Below, piece after piece: positions 8,591-18,218 of a DNA stretch of 64,000 bases (positions within the stretch are counted from its first letter, which is position 1; each line of letters opens with the position of its first letter). The notes under the pieces were generated by a model. That model was not told the origin of the DNA and did not search any database. It saw nothing but the letters and a program-made list of their open reading frames with translations. The stretch is taken from the NCBI RefSeq assembly GCF_001941865.1, contig NZ_CP016162.1, positions 2,232,001-2,296,000 on the forward strand, given 5' to 3'. A program made the translations under genes and the position numbers. The stretch is from Pseudomonas alcaliphila JAB1 (GTDB lineage: Bacteria > Pseudomonadota > Gammaproteobacteria > Pseudomonadales > Pseudomonadaceae).

Positions 8591-9355
8591 TCAGTCGGCC
8601 TGTAGCGCCACCGGCTGCAGGTTGCTGTCGTCCTTGAGCTGCACGCCACTCAGTTGCAGGCGCAGCGCCTGGCGCGCCAGGTAGTCGAGTCTGTGTGCTG
8701 CCAGCTGGTAAGGCAGCCCCTCGGGACGTACGTTGGAGATGCAGTTGCGCGCGCTGTCCCGGCAGCCCACCCGCGGTGCGTAGGTCAGATACAGGCCGAG
8801 GCTGTCCGGCGAGGTCAGACCAGGGCGCTCGCCGATCATCACGATCACCAGGCGTGCACGCAGCGCTTCGCCGATGCCGTCGCCAATCGCCACGCGGCCC
8901 TGTTCGGCAAGCACCACCGGGGTGTTGGCCCAGTCGGTGTCAAAGCGTTCGCGGAAAGCTTGCAACAGCGGCAGGGCATGGCGCTGCACGGCGACGGCCG
9001 ACAAGCCATCGGCCAGCACGATGGCGATTTCCGGTGCGGGCAGTTCGTGTTGCAGCTGCACACGGCAGTCGCCGTGCAGGTGTCGGCCGTGATCCGGGCG
9101 CAGCAGGTAGGTTTGCCGGTCGTCGGCGTTGCTGCGTACTTTCAGGGTACGAAAGCCTGCCGTATGCAACTGATGCTTGAGTTCGCCGAAGTCCAGCGGA
9201 CGATGCACGGCATCGCGCGCCTGGGCATGGGCCAGGCCGAACTTGAGCACCTCGCGGGTGGGCAGGCTGCAGCCGACGCGGCCGAGCGCTATGCGTGCCG
9301 AGGTATGTGCGCGCAGTTCGTCCCAGGGATTTTGCTGAATCAGATCATTGGCCAT
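8591..9355 (-). CDS. eutC: Ethanolamine ammonia-lyase small subunit
   Basis: A 254-residue light subunit of the B12-dependent ethanolamine ammonia-lyase, which splits ethanolamine to acetaldehyde and ammonia. The start region [20 protein letters not shown] and the motif [27 protein letters not shown] are family hallmarks. Its ATG (9355) overlaps the TGA of eutB, so the two subunits are translationally coupled. A GTG one codon earlier is the alternative start. No ethanolamine microcompartment genes are nearby, as usual for Pseudomonas, where the permease and regulator lie elsewhere or are shared. Confidence 0.95.
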   Translation of the reverse strand: [254 protein letters not shown]

Positions 9356-10749
9356 CACGCGGCTCCCGATATGTGCGGCAGTTGCTTGAGCAGGTGGTGG
9401 CCACGGCCGATCTCGCGCAGGCGGCCGCTCGGCTCGGTAATGGCCATGCGCGCCAGCCAGGCGTCGAATTCCGGTGCGCGTTTCAGGCCCAGCACGCTGC
9501 GCAGGTACAGCGCATCGTGGAACGAAGTGCTCTGGTAATTGAGCATGATGTCGTCGGCGCCCGGGATGCCCATGATGAAGTTGATACCGGCTGCGCCGAG
9601 CAGGGTGAGCAGGCTGTCCATGTCGTCCTGATCGGCTTCGGCGTGGTTGGTGTAGCAGACGTCGCAGCCCATCGGCAGGCCGAGCAGCTTGGCGCAGAAG
9701 TGGTCTTCCAGGCCGGCGCGGATGATCTGCTTGCCGTCGTAGAGGTATTCCGGGCCGATGAAGCCGACCACGGTGTTGACCAGCAGCGGGCGGAATTCGC
9801 GGGCCACGGCATAGGCGCGAGCTTCGCAGGTCTGCTGGTCGACGCCATGGTGGCCGCCGGCCGACAGCGCGCTGCCCTGGCCGGTCTCGAAGTACATGAC
9901 GTTATCGCCGAGGGTGCTGCGACCTAGCGACAGCGCGGCTTCGTGGGCTTCGCGCAGGATTGCCAGGGATACGCCGAAGCCGGCGTTGGTGGCTTCGGTG
10001 CCGGCGATAGACTGGAACACCAGATCGATCGGTGCGCCGGCCTCGATGGCCTGGATCTGCGTGGTGACGTGGGTGAGCACGCAGCTCTGCATGGGGATTT
10101 CGAAGTGCTGGCGCACCTCGTCCATCATCTGCCACAGGCGCATCAGCGTCGGCAGCGAGTCGCTGGCCGGGTTGATACCGACCGTAGCGTCGCCGGAGCC
10201 ATACAGCAGGCCATCGAGCATGCTGGCGGCGATGCCGCGCACGTCGTCGGTGGGGTGGTTGGGCTGCAGGCGCACAGCAAGGTGACCGGGCAGGCCCAGG
10301 GTGTTGCGAAAGCGGCTGATCACCTGGCATTTGCGCGCCACCAGGATCAGATCCTGATTGCGCATCAGCTTGCTCACGGCGGCAACCATCTCCGGCGTCA
10401 GCCCGGCGGCCACGGCAGCCAGGCGCGCGCTGTCGGTCTTCTCCAGCAGCAGCCAGTCGCGCAGGTCGCCGACCGTGAGGTGGCTGATCGGGGCGAAGGC
10501 AGTGGCATCGTGGCGGTCGATGATCAGGCGGGTGACTTCGTCCTGCTCGTAGGGAATAAGCGCCTCGTCGAGAAAGCGCCCCAGCGGCACCTCGGCCAGG
10601 GCCAGCTTGGCCGCCATGCGCTCTTCGTAGGTAGCGGCGGCCAGCCCTGCCAGGTAATCGCCGGAGCGCGCCGGGCTGGCCTTGGCCAGCAGCGTCTTGA
10701 GATCGGCGAAGCGGTAGACCAGGCTGCCGATGGTGGTTTGATAGGGCAT
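9355..10749 (-). CDS. eutB: Ethanolamine ammonia-lyase large subunit
   Basis: A 464-residue heavy subunit with LKTLLAKASPARSGDYLAG near residues 18-36, a RNTLGLPGHLAVRLQPNHPTDD segment, and ETGQGSALSAGGHHGVDQQT in the barrel domain, all typical of EutB. It carries the ethanolamine site and works with EutC and adenosylcobalamin. The ATG at 10749 gives the usual family length; a TTG six codons upstream is possible. The gene is 231 bases from the divergent kinase gene. Confidence 0.95.
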   Translation of the reverse strand: MPYQTTIGSLVYRFADLKTLLAKASPARSGDYLAGLAAATYEERMAAKLALAEVPLGRFLDEALIPYEQDEVTRLIIDRHDATAFAPISHLTVGDLRDWLLLEKTDSARLAAVAAGLTPEMVAAVSKLMRNQDLILVARKCQVISRFRNTLGLPGHLAVRLQPNHPTDDVRGIAASMLDGLLYGSGDATVGINPASDSLPTLMRLWQMMDEVRQHFEIPMQSCVLTHVTTQIQAIEAGAPIDLVFQSIAGTEATNAGFGVSLAILREAHEAALSLGRSTLGDNVMYFETGQGSALSAGGHHGVDQQTCEARAYAVAREFRPLLVNTVVGFIGPEYLYDGKQIIRAGLEDHFCAKLLGLPMGCDVCYTNHAEADQDDMDSLLTLLGAAGINFIMGIPGADDIMLNYQSTSFHDALYLRSVLGLKRAPEFDAWLARMAITEPSGRLREIGRGHHLLKQLPHISGAA

Positions 10750-10980
10750 GGCTGCAACCTGCTGCAAAAGGATGTGCTTGCCGTGCAGTGCTCATGCCAG
10801 AGGGCCGGCCGCCCGAGATTGGCGCTCCGTAGAAGCAGGCCGGCTATCTCAGGAGCTGGAAAATGGTGCGGAGGCGGGTCTGGCGCACCAGGGTGGCGCG
10901 CCGGCAGCGTGATGTCTGTCACATGATGGCAACTTGGCGCTGTTTGAATGACGGCTTTCCGATAGCAGGGGAGGCCGTTC

Positions 10981-12285
10981 GTGACCCAAGCCAGAGCGCT
11001 GCAATCGCTGATGCGAGCCGTGAAGCCGCTCGCTGCGTCGATGAGCATCAACGAGGTCGCCGATCTGTTTCTGGCGGCTGAACACCGCGCCTTTCTCTCC
11101 CTGCCGGTGGTGGACGAGAACAACCGGCCACTCGGCCTGGTCAGTCGCGCCACCCTGCAGGACATCTTCATGCAGCGCTTCGGGCGCGACCTGCGTGGTC
11201 GTCATCCGGTTGGCGAGGTGATGAACGACGCGCCGCTGATCGTCAGCCTGGAAGCCAGTCTGGAAGAGGCTTCCAAGCAGGTCACCGCCCAGCTGCAATA
11301 CCCGATCACCGAGGACTTCGTCCTTATCGATGCCCAGGGCGAATACTGCGGTCTGGGTACGGTGCTGGATCTGCTCAAGGCCATGGAAGCACGTGTCGCC
11401 CAGCGCAACCGCGTACTGCGCCAGGCGCTGGTGGATCTCAAGGAGTCCCAGGCGCAGTTGCTGCAATCGGAGAAGATGGCGTCGCTCGGTCAGATGGTCG
11501 CCGGCGTCGCCCACGAGTTGAACACGCCACTGGGCTACGTGAAGAACAACGTGCAGCTGCTGCGTGAATTGAGCGAGCCACTGTTCGAACTCGCCGCCGC
11601 ACAGGCGCGCCTGGGCCAGTGCCTGAACGACCCCGACTGCGACGAGGCGAGCCTGAGCCAGGCCCTGCAGACCGCCGAACAGGCTCGCCAGCAGGTAGCG
11701 CCGGAGCTGCTGGCCGAGGATCTGCAGCAGCTGTATGGCGACACCCTGTATGGCCTGGAGCAGATTGGCGAGTTGGTGGTGGGCCTGAAGGATTTCGCCC
11801 GTCTCGACCGTGCCATGAGCGAGGAGGTCGACCTCAATGACTGCATCCGCAGCGCGCTGCTGATCGCGCGCAACCACATCAAGGACAAGGCCGAAGTGGT
11901 GCAGCAGCTCGGCGAGCTGCCGCGTATCGCCTGCGCGCCCTCGCAGATCAACCAGGTGCTGCTCAACCTGTTGACCAACGCTGCCCAGGCCATCGATGGC
12001 AGCGGGCGTATCCAGATTCGCAGCTGGGCCGATGCCGAGGGCATCCATGTCTCGCTGCAGGACAATGGCCGTGGCATGCCGCCGGAAGTCATGGCGAAGA
12101 TCTTCGATCCTTTCTTCACCACCAAGCCGGTCGGCCAGGGCACCGGCCTCGGGTTGTCCATCAGCTACAAGATCGTCCAGGACCACGGCGGCCGCATTCG
12201 CGTCGCCTCCGAGCCAGGGCGTGGCACGCGTTTTCTGATCAGCCTGCCGCTGCCCGCTACTGTCGCCATTAAAAGGAGCGCCTGA
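10981..12285 (+). CDS. Sensor histidine kinase with N-terminal CBS domains
   Basis: A 434-residue soluble kinase. Residues 1-135 form a CBS-domain pair (SINEVADLFLAA, FLSLPVVDENNRPLGLVSR, then a second repeat with EDFVLIDAQGEYCGLGT). A short coiled coil leads to the H box VAGVAHELNTPLGY with His178, then the ATPase boxes NQVLLNLLTNAAQAI, DNGRGMP, FDPFFTTKP and GTGLGLSIS. No membrane segment is seen, so it likely senses a cytoplasmic nucleotide-like ligand through the CBS module. GTG start with GGGGAGG upstream. Its stop overlaps the start of the regulator gene by one base. Target genes are unknown; eutB is divergent from it. Confidence 0.88.
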   Translation: MTQARALQSLMRAVKPLAASMSINEVADLFLAAEHRAFLSLPVVDENNRPLGLVSRATLQDIFMQRFGRDLRGRHPVGEVMNDAPLIVSLEASLEEASKQVTAQLQYPITEDFVLIDAQGEYCGLGTVLDLLKAMEARVAQRNRVLRQALVDLKESQAQLLQSEKMASLGQMVAGVAHELNTPLGYVKNNVQLLRELSEPLFELAAAQARLGQCLNDPDCDEASLSQALQTAEQARQQVAPELLAEDLQQLYGDTLYGLEQIGELVVGLKDFARLDRAMSEEVDLNDCIRSALLIARNHIKDKAEVVQQLGELPRIACAPSQINQVLLNLLTNAAQAIDGSGRIQIRSWADAEGIHVSLQDNGRGMPPEVMAKIFDPFFTTKPVGQGTGLGLSISYKIVQDHGGRIRVASEPGRGTRFLISLPLPATVAIKRSA

Positions 12286-13199
12286 TGTCCGCACCCGTTC
12301 GCATTCTCTTCGTCGATGACGAGGAGCGCATTCTGCGCAGTCTCGCCCTGCAGTTTCGCCGCCACTACGAGGTGCTGACCGAGAGCGACCCGTTGCGTGC
12401 CCTGCAGCGCCTGCGTGAGGAGCACATTCACGTGCTGGTCAGTGACCAGCGCATGCCGCAGATGAGCGGCGCGCAGCTGCTGGCCGAAGCGCGCGAGATC
12501 GCGCCGAATACCCTGCGCATCCTGCTGACTGGCTATTCCGATCTGGATGCCGCGGTGGAGGCGTTGAACAACGGCGGCATCTTCCGTTACTTGACCAAAC
12601 CCTGGGACCAGCAGGAAATGGCCTTCACCCTGCGTCAGGCGGCAGAGCTGGCGGTGCGCCAGGCGCAGCCTTTGCAGGCTGTTGCCAGTGAGAAGCTGAG
12701 CGCGCCGCTGACGCTGCTGTCGCTCGACGATGAGCCGGACACGCTCAGCGTCGTTGGCGAGTTCTGCGTCGCAGGCGGGCACCGCCTGCTGCGTGCGCGC
12801 AATCTGGCCGAGGCCATGCTGCAACTCAACAACGAAGGCGTGGACATTCTGGTCAGTGACCTCAAGCTGGCCGGCGAAGACACCGCGCCGTTGCTCAAGA
12901 CCCTGGCGCAAGCGCACCCGCGTCTGCTCAGCCTGGTGGTCACGCCGTTTCAGGACACCCAGGCGTTGCTGCGCCTGGTCAATGAGGCGCAGATCTTCCG
13001 CTACCTGCCCAAGCCGATTCGCCGTGGGCTGTTCGAGAAGGGCCTCAAGGCCGCTGCCGAGCAGGCGCTGATCTGGCGCGCGCAGCCGCAGCAGGTGGTC
13101 ACTCGCCTGGCCGAGGTGCCGCGTGACGAGCGTGAGCAGGAGAAGGTGGGTAGCCTGATGGGCATGCTTGGGCGTCTGCGTGAACGGCTGATAGCCTGA
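12285..13199 (+). CDS. Response regulator with two receiver domains and no DNA-binding domain
   Basis: A 304-residue protein made of two receiver domains. The first has the acidic pair D11/D12, phospho-acceptor D54 (VLVSDQRMP) and K105 (LTKPW). The second has DDEPDTLS at 148-155, D192 (ILVSDLKLAG) and LPKPIR near residue 248. The C-terminal 50 residues carry no recognisable HTH, GGDEF or HD domain. It is translationally coupled to the CBS kinase, so the pair should form one phosphorelay, with output perhaps by protein-protein contact or onward phosphotransfer. Confidence 0.85.
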   Translation: MSAPVRILFVDDEERILRSLALQFRRHYEVLTESDPLRALQRLREEHIHVLVSDQRMPQMSGAQLLAEAREIAPNTLRILLTGYSDLDAAVEALNNGGIFRYLTKPWDQQEMAFTLRQAAELAVRQAQPLQAVASEKLSAPLTLLSLDDEPDTLSVVGEFCVAGGHRLLRARNLAEAMLQLNNEGVDILVSDLKLAGEDTAPLLKTLAQAHPRLLSLVVTPFQDTQALLRLVNEAQIFRYLPKPIRRGLFEKGLKAAAEQALIWRAQPQQVVTRLAEVPRDEREQEKVGSLMGMLGRLRERLIA

Positions 13200-13220
13200 C
13201 CGTTTGGCTGCCATGAGCTT

Positions 13221-13311
13221 TCGCGGCTGAAGCCGCTCCTACGGGGCAATGCCAGATTCGTAGGGCGGGTGAAACCCGCCAGAGGCTATTGGCGGGTTTC
13301 ACCCGCCCTAC
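13221..13311. repeat. REP-like elements, two families side by side
   Basis: A single GTAGGAGC-family arm (13221-13242, read leftward) is followed by a full GTAGGGCGGG inverted pair (13260-13280 and 13291-13311), the latter identical in its arms to the copy at 534-583. It separates the two-component pair from pyrF. Confidence 0.8.
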
Positions 13312-13437
13312 CGATGCAGCATCCTCGGGTCCTCGAACGCATAGCGCGATTGCCCTGGACAGGGACTTCGGCCGCGACCAGTGATCGGATGCTTTGCGCT
13401 ACAATGCGCGGCGTTTTTATCCTGTTCGAGACCCGCC

Positions 13438-14139
13438 ATGCCTGTCTGCCAAACCCCGATCATCGTCGCCCTCGACTTTCCCTGCCGTGATGCTGCTCTG
13501 GCGCTGGCCGATCAGCTCGATCCGGCGCTGTGTCGGGTCAAGGTCGGCAAGGAGCTGTTCACCCGTAGCGGCCCACAAGTGGTCGAGGCGTTGCGGGCCA
13601 AGGGTTTCGAGCTGTTCCTCGATCTGAAATTCCACGACATCCCCAACACCACGGCGATGGCGGTCAAGGCCGCTGCGGAACTGGGCGTGTGGATGGTCAA
13701 TGTGCATTGCTCTGGCGGCCTGCGCATGATGGCGGCCTGTCGTAACGAGCTGGACAAGCTGGCAGGCGCCAAGCCGCTGCTGATCGGCGTAACGGTGCTG
13801 ACCAGCATGGAGCAGCAGGATCTGGCCGGCATCGGCCTGGACGTACCGCCGCAGGAGCAGGTACTGCGCCTGGCCGGTCTGGCTGCCGATGCCGGGCTCG
13901 ATGGCCTGGTCTGCTCGGCGCAGGAAGCGCAGGCGCTGAAGGTCGCGCAGCCGCGTCTGCAACTGGTGACCCCGGGTATTCGTCCGGCCGGCAGCAGTGC
14001 CGATGACCAGAAGCGCATTCTCACCCCACGCCAGGCGCTGGAGGCCGGCTCCGATTATCTGGTGATCGGCCGCCCGATCAGCCAGGCTGCCGATCCGGCG
14101 CAGGCGCTGGCTGCCGTAGTAGCCGAGCTGCGCGCCTGA
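13438..14139 (+). CDS. pyrF: Orotidine-5'-phosphate decarboxylase
   Basis: A 233-residue enzyme of pyrimidine synthesis converting OMP to UMP. The active-site motif [10 protein letters not shown] lies near residues 60-70; IIVALDFP at the start and VTPGIRP and YLVIGRPIS in the phosphate-binding half complete the family pattern. The ATG at 13438 matches the usual N-terminus; in-frame codons upstream have no family resemblance. Confidence 0.96.
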   Translation: MPVCQTPIIVALDFPCRDAALALADQLDPALCRVKVGKELFTRSGPQVVEALRAKGFELFLDLKFHDIPNTTAMAVKAAAELGVWMVNVHCSGGLRMMAACRNELDKLAGAKPLLIGVTVLTSMEQQDLAGIGLDVPPQEQVLRLAGLAADAGLDGLVCSAQEAQALKVAQPRLQLVTPGIRPAGSSADDQKRILTPRQALEAGSDYLVIGRPISQAADPAQALAAVVAELRA

Positions 14140-14144
14140 GCCCT

Positions 14145-14212
14145 GTAGCCCGGATGAAATCCGGGGCGGTCTGGCATGCCGTCCGATCTGTCCCGGATTT
14201 CATCCGGGCTAC
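14145..14212. repeat. REP-like element, GTAGCCCGGAT family
   Basis: Starts GTAGCCCGGATGAAATCCGG and ends with the opposed copy CCGGATTTCATCCGGGCTAC. It lies directly after pyrF, where it could act as a 3' stabilising hairpin. Related copies occur at 16207, 39599 and 39692. Confidence 0.8.
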
Positions 14213-14357
14213 CCGCTGATCGCGGCACCGCGCTGGTGGAGTCGTCATCAGCGCCCTGCATGACCCACCACTCCAGAGTCTGATAGTGCTGCTCTGCGCG
14301 CGGCCGCCTGGCTAGACTCCTCGCCAATTCAACAAGAATCGCTGCGAGGAAGCAGAC

Positions 14358-15119
14358 ATGAGCATGACGTTCTCCGGCCAGGTCGCCCTGGTCACCGGTG
14401 CTGCAGCCGGTATTGGCCGTGCCACCGCCCAGGCCTTCGCTGCCGAAGGGCTCAAGGTGGTGGTTTCCGATGTCGACGTGGCCGGTGGCGAGGGCACTGT
14501 CGAGCTGATTCGCGCGGCCGGCGGCGAGGCCTACTTCGTGCGTTGCGACGTGACCCGCGATGCCGAAGTCAAGGCGCTGATGGACGCTACCGTGGCGCAG
14601 TACGGCCGCCTGGACTATGCCTTCAACAACGCCGGTATCGAGATCGAACAGGGCAAGCTGGCCGACGGCAACGAAGCCGAGTTCGACGCCATCATGGGCG
14701 TCAACGTCAAGGGTGTGTGGCTGTGCATGAAGCACCAGATCCCCTTGCTGCTGGCCCAGGGCGGTGGTGCCATCGTCAACACCGCTTCGGTCGCCGGCCT
14801 GGGGGCCGCGCCGAAGATGAGCATCTACGCTGCCTCCAAGCATGCGGTGATTGGCCTGACCAAATCGGCGGCGATCGAGTACGCCAAGAAGAAGGTGCGG
14901 GTAAACGCGGTCTGCCCGGCGGTGATCGACACCGACATGTTCCGCCGCGCCTATGAGGCGGATCCGAAGAAAGCGGAGTTCGCCGCCGCCATGCACCCGG
15001 TCGGGCGCATCGGCAAGGTCGAGGAGATCGCGGCTGCCGTGCTCTATCTGTGCAGCGACCACGCGGCATTCACCACTGGTCAGGCATTGGCCGTGGATGG
15101 CGGGGCCACAGCGATATAA
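14358..15119 (+). CDS. Short-chain dehydrogenase/reductase, substrate unknown
   Basis: A 253-residue classical SDR: TGAAAGIG cofactor motif (residues 14-21), DVDVAGG after beta-strand 2, NNAG near 92, catalytic Ser in NTASVAG, and YAASK (Tyr about 157, Lys 161). The acidic residue after strand 2 favours NAD over NADP. A good ribosome site GAGGAAG precedes the ATG. It stands alone, so the context gives no substrate. Confidence 0.85.
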   Translation: MSMTFSGQVALVTGAAAGIGRATAQAFAAEGLKVVVSDVDVAGGEGTVELIRAAGGEAYFVRCDVTRDAEVKALMDATVAQYGRLDYAFNNAGIEIEQGKLADGNEAEFDAIMGVNVKGVWLCMKHQIPLLLAQGGGAIVNTASVAGLGAAPKMSIYAASKHAVIGLTKSAAIEYAKKKVRVNAVCPAVIDTDMFRRAYEADPKKAEFAAAMHPVGRIGKVEEIAAAVLYLCSDHAAFTTGQALAVDGGATAI

Positions 15120-15231
15120 AGGCTCTAGCCCGGTAGTCTGCAAGCAGGCTAAGGTTGGCTCGCAGGGCCACTGTCAGCAGTGGTCCTGACTCAGCACAAT
15201 CCTGCCAGGTTCAACTGGAGCGATAACAATA

Positions 15232-16134
15232 ATGACCGCCGATCCCTTGCTGACGTTTTTCCTTCCCGCTGCGCTAGGCATCATCATGCTCGGGCTTGGC
15301 CTGTCACTGAGCCTGGCCGATTTCGCCCGCGTGGCCAAATTCCCCAAACCGGTGTTGATCGGCCTGGCTTGCCAGCTGCTGCTGTTGCCGCTGGCGTGCT
15401 TCTTCCTGGCCAAATTGTTCGGTCTGGCGCCGGCACTGGCCGTCGGCCTGATGCTGTTGGCTGCCTCGCCGGGTGGCACCACCGCCAATCTCTACAGTCA
15501 TCTGGCTCACGGCGATGTGGCGTTGAACATCACCCTCACCGCGGTCAACTCGGTGATCGCGATTCTGACCATGCCGCTGATCGTCAATCTGTCGCTGGCC
15601 TACTTCATGTCGGCCGATCAGGCCATCCCGCTGCAGTTCGCCAAGGTGGTGCAGGTATTCGCGATCGTCCTTGGTCCGGTGGCCATCGGCATGTGGCTGC
15701 GCAGTCGTTTTCCGGGCTTTGCCGAGCGCATGCAGAAGCCGGTGAAGATCATCTCGGCGCTGTTCCTGCTGCTGATCATCCTGTTGGCGGTGGCCAAGGA
15801 CTGGCGCACCTTCGTCGATTACGCGCCTGCGGTGGGCGGCGCGGCGCTGGCCTTCAACCTGCTGAGCATGGCGGTGGGCTACTGCGTGCCCAGGCTGCTC
15901 AAGCTCAATCTGCGTCAGGCCATCGCCATCGCCATGGAGATCGGCATCCACAACGGCACCCTGGCCATCGCCCTGGCGCTGAGCCCGGCGCTGCTGAACA
16001 ACCCGACCATGGCCATTCCGGCAGCCATCTACAGCCTGATCATGTTCATCACCGCGGCGCTGTTCGGCTTGTGGGTCAACCGTGTGCATGGCGCAGAGCT
16101 GGCCGAGCCAGTGGTGCAAGGGGAAAAGGCGTAG
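15232..16134 (+). CDS. Bile acid:sodium symporter (BASS) family transporter
   Basis: A 300-residue protein with about nine hydrophobic segments. Signature features are MLLAASPGGTTANLYSHLAHGD near residues 77-98 and EIGIHNGTLAIALALS near 240, both sodium-site regions of BASS transporters. Bacterial members carry organic acids such as pantoate or sulfonated compounds rather than bile acids; the substrate here is not readable. An AACAATAA tract at 15225-15232 overlaps the start ATG, a likely Crc/Hfq site, which suggests a catabolic substrate. Confidence 0.85.
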   Translation: MTADPLLTFFLPAALGIIMLGLGLSLSLADFARVAKFPKPVLIGLACQLLLLPLACFFLAKLFGLAPALAVGLMLLAASPGGTTANLYSHLAHGDVALNITLTAVNSVIAILTMPLIVNLSLAYFMSADQAIPLQFAKVVQVFAIVLGPVAIGMWLRSRFPGFAERMQKPVKIISALFLLLIILLAVAKDWRTFVDYAPAVGGAALAFNLLSMAVGYCVPRLLKLNLRQAIAIAMEIGIHNGTLAIALALSPALLNNPTMAIPAAIYSLIMFITAALFGLWVNRVHGAELAEPVVQGEKA

Positions 16135-16145
16135 CGTTGAAGAAT

Positions 16146-16266
16146 GGGGGAGGGGCTTTACCTGCAACAGTCGCGGCTAAAGCCCCTCCCACTTTCGACC
16201 GAGACCGTAGCCCGGATGCAATCCGGGTAGGTCTGGCAGAGTGTTCCCGGATTGCATCCGGGCTAC
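16146..16266. repeat. REP-like cluster, two families
   Basis: First a GGGAGGGGCTTTA arm with its opposed TAAAGCCCCTCCCAC copy (about 16146-16192), then a GTAGCCCGGATGCAATCCGG pair (16207-16266). Together they lie between the converging symporter and BenE-like genes, where they probably act on both transcript ends. Confidence 0.8.
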
Positions 16267-16273
16267 AGAGAAT

Positions 16274-17464
16274 CTACCGCTTGCCCCAGTTCAGCACCGC
16301 CAGGGTCAGCATGCCAGCGACTATGCCCCAGAACGCCGAGCCGACGCCGGCCAGGCTCATGCCCGAGGCGGTGACCAGGAAGGTGATCAGCGCCGCCTCG
16401 CGCTCGTTGGGCTCGCTCATGGCCTGGGTCAGGCCGCCGATGATCGAGGCGAACAGCGCCAGCGCGGCGATGGACAGGATCAGCGCCGCCGGCAGTGCGG
16501 CGAACAGCGCCGCCAGGGTGGCGCCGAAGATCCCGGCAATGCCGTAGAACACCCCGCACCAGACCGCCGCGGTGTAGCGCTTGCGCGGGTCTTCGTGGGC
16601 TTCCGGGCCGGCGCAGATCGCCGCGCTGATCGCCGCCATATGGATGCCGTGGCTGCCGAACGGCGCCAGCAGGATCGACACCAGGCCGGTGCTGGTCAGC
16701 AGCGGTGACGCCGGCACCTCGTAGCCGTTGGCGCGCAGCACGGCCATGCCCGTCAGGTTCTGCGAGGTCATGGCGACGATGAACAGCGGAATGCCGATGC
16801 TGATGGCGGCGGCCAGCGAGAAGCTCGGCGTGGTCCACTCCGGCGTGGCCAGCTGCAACTGGAAGCCGGTGAAATCCAGCAGGCCGAAGACCCCGGCCAG
16901 CAGGCTGCCGACTATCAGTGCGGCGAGCACCGCGTAACGCGGCCACAGGCGCTTGCCGAACAGGTAGGCGAGCAGCATGGCGACCACCAGCACGGGTTGC
17001 TGCTCGGCGGCCACGCAGATCTCCAGACCGATCTTGAACAGCACGCCGGCCAGCAGGGCGGCGGCGATGGAGGCGGGGATACGCCGCATCAGGCGGTCGA
17101 AGGTGCCGGTCAGGCCGATCAGCACGATCAGCCCCGAAGCCAGGATATAGGCGCCGATGGCCTCGCCGTAGGAGACCTGCGGCAGGCTGGTGATCAGCAG
17201 CGCCGCGCCGGGGGTGGACCAGGCGATCATCACCGGCGCGCGGTAGCGCAGCGACAGCACGATGCAGCACAGCGCCATGCCGATCGACAGCGCCCAGATC
17301 CACGAGGAAATCTGCCCTGCAGTGAGGCCGGCAGCCTGGCCGGCCTGGAACATCAGCACCAGGGAGCTGGTATAGCCGGTGAGCATGGCGATGAAGCCAG
17401 CGACCACGGCCGAGGTGGAGGTGTCCGCCAGTGGGCGCAGGCGAGTAGGGGCGGCGTCTTGCAT
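16274..17464 (-). CDS. BenE-family permease
   Basis: A 396-residue, very hydrophobic protein of the benzoate/H+ symporter family. Family motifs visible: AWSTPGAALLITSL, SIGIPLFIVAMTSQNLTGMAVLRANGY and APFGSHGIHMAAISAAICAG. Many BenE-like proteins next to exporters have no proven benzoate role. The ATG at 17464 overlaps the stop of the LysE gene (ATGA), so both are made from one transcript. It is distinct from the second BenE-like gene at 53159. Confidence 0.85.
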   Translation of the reverse strand: MQDAAPTRLRPLADTSTSAVVAGFIAMLTGYTSSLVLMFQAGQAAGLTAGQISSWIWALSIGMALCCIVLSLRYRAPVMIAWSTPGAALLITSLPQVSYGEAIGAYILASGLIVLIGLTGTFDRLMRRIPASIAAALLAGVLFKIGLEICVAAEQQPVLVVAMLLAYLFGKRLWPRYAVLAALIVGSLLAGVFGLLDFTGFQLQLATPEWTTPSFSLAAAISIGIPLFIVAMTSQNLTGMAVLRANGYEVPASPLLTSTGLVSILLAPFGSHGIHMAAISAAICAGPEAHEDPRKRYTAAVWCGVFYGIAGIFGATLAALFAALPAALILSIAALALFASIIGGLTQAMSEPNEREAALITFLVTASGMSLAGVGSAFWGIVAGMLTLAVLNWGKR

Positions 17465-18075
17465 CAGAACATTCCAGTGTCGACGATGATGGGGTAGAGC
17501 GAGGTGACCAGCAGCAGCGCCATGCCGATGTTGAAGGCGCGCAGCGCGCGCGGGTTGTCCAGCCACTTGCGCAGCAGGCTGCCGGCGACGGTCCACAACC
17601 CCACGCTGGGGCAGTTGACCAGGGCAAACAGGGCGGCGATCAACAGCACGTTGCTGAAGAAGCCGTCCTGCGGCGTATAGGTGGTGATGGCGCCGATGGC
17701 CATGATCCACGCCTTGGGGTTGACCCACTGAAAGGCCGCCGCCTGGAGAAAGGTAAACGGCTTGGCGGCGGGGTTCTCGCGGCTTTGCGGCGCGCCGGAC
17801 TGGGCGATCTTCCAGGCCAGATAAAGCAGGTACGCGGCGCCGACATAGCGCAGTACGTCATGCAGCACCGGCAGACGTTGGAACACCTGGCCTAGGCCCA
17901 GGCCCACGGCAGCCACCAGCAGCATGAAGCCCAGGCTGATGCCGAGCATGTGCGGAATGCTGCGGCGCACGCCGAAGTTCACCCCGGAGGCGAGCAACAT
18001 CATATTGTTGGGGCCGGGCGTCACCGAGGTGACGAAAGCGAAGGCAATGAAGGCGAGCAGCAGTTCGGTGGACAT
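17464..18075 (-). CDS. LysE-family amino acid exporter
   Basis: A 203-residue membrane protein with about six helices and the LysE/RhtB signature TSVTPGPNNMMLLASGVNFG near residues 15-34, followed by HMLGISLGF. Homologues export basic or hydrophobic amino acids, homoserine lactone or related compounds. It is upstream of, and coupled to, the BenE-like permease. The ATG at 18075 fits the family start; a longer upstream frame adds non-homologous sequence. Confidence 0.87.
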   Translation of the reverse strand: MSTELLLAFIAFAFVTSVTPGPNNMMLLASGVNFGVRRSIPHMLGISLGFMLLVAAVGLGLGQVFQRLPVLHDVLRYVGAAYLLYLAWKIAQSGAPQSRENPAAKPFTFLQAAAFQWVNPKAWIMAIGAITTYTPQDGFFSNVLLIAALFALVNCPSVGLWTVAGSLLRKWLDNPRALRAFNIGMALLLVTSLYPIIVDTGMF

Positions 18076-18218
18076 GGTCGTTCTCCGGTGACTGGCAAAG
18101 CCTATTGCGCGGGCGCCACGCCGTCGCGGTACAGCCACCGCTGGGTTGAACCGTACAGTCTGGTCAAGCGCTGCCTGGATGGTTAGCCTCGGCTTTTTGC
18201 CGAACAAGGATAAAGGCG

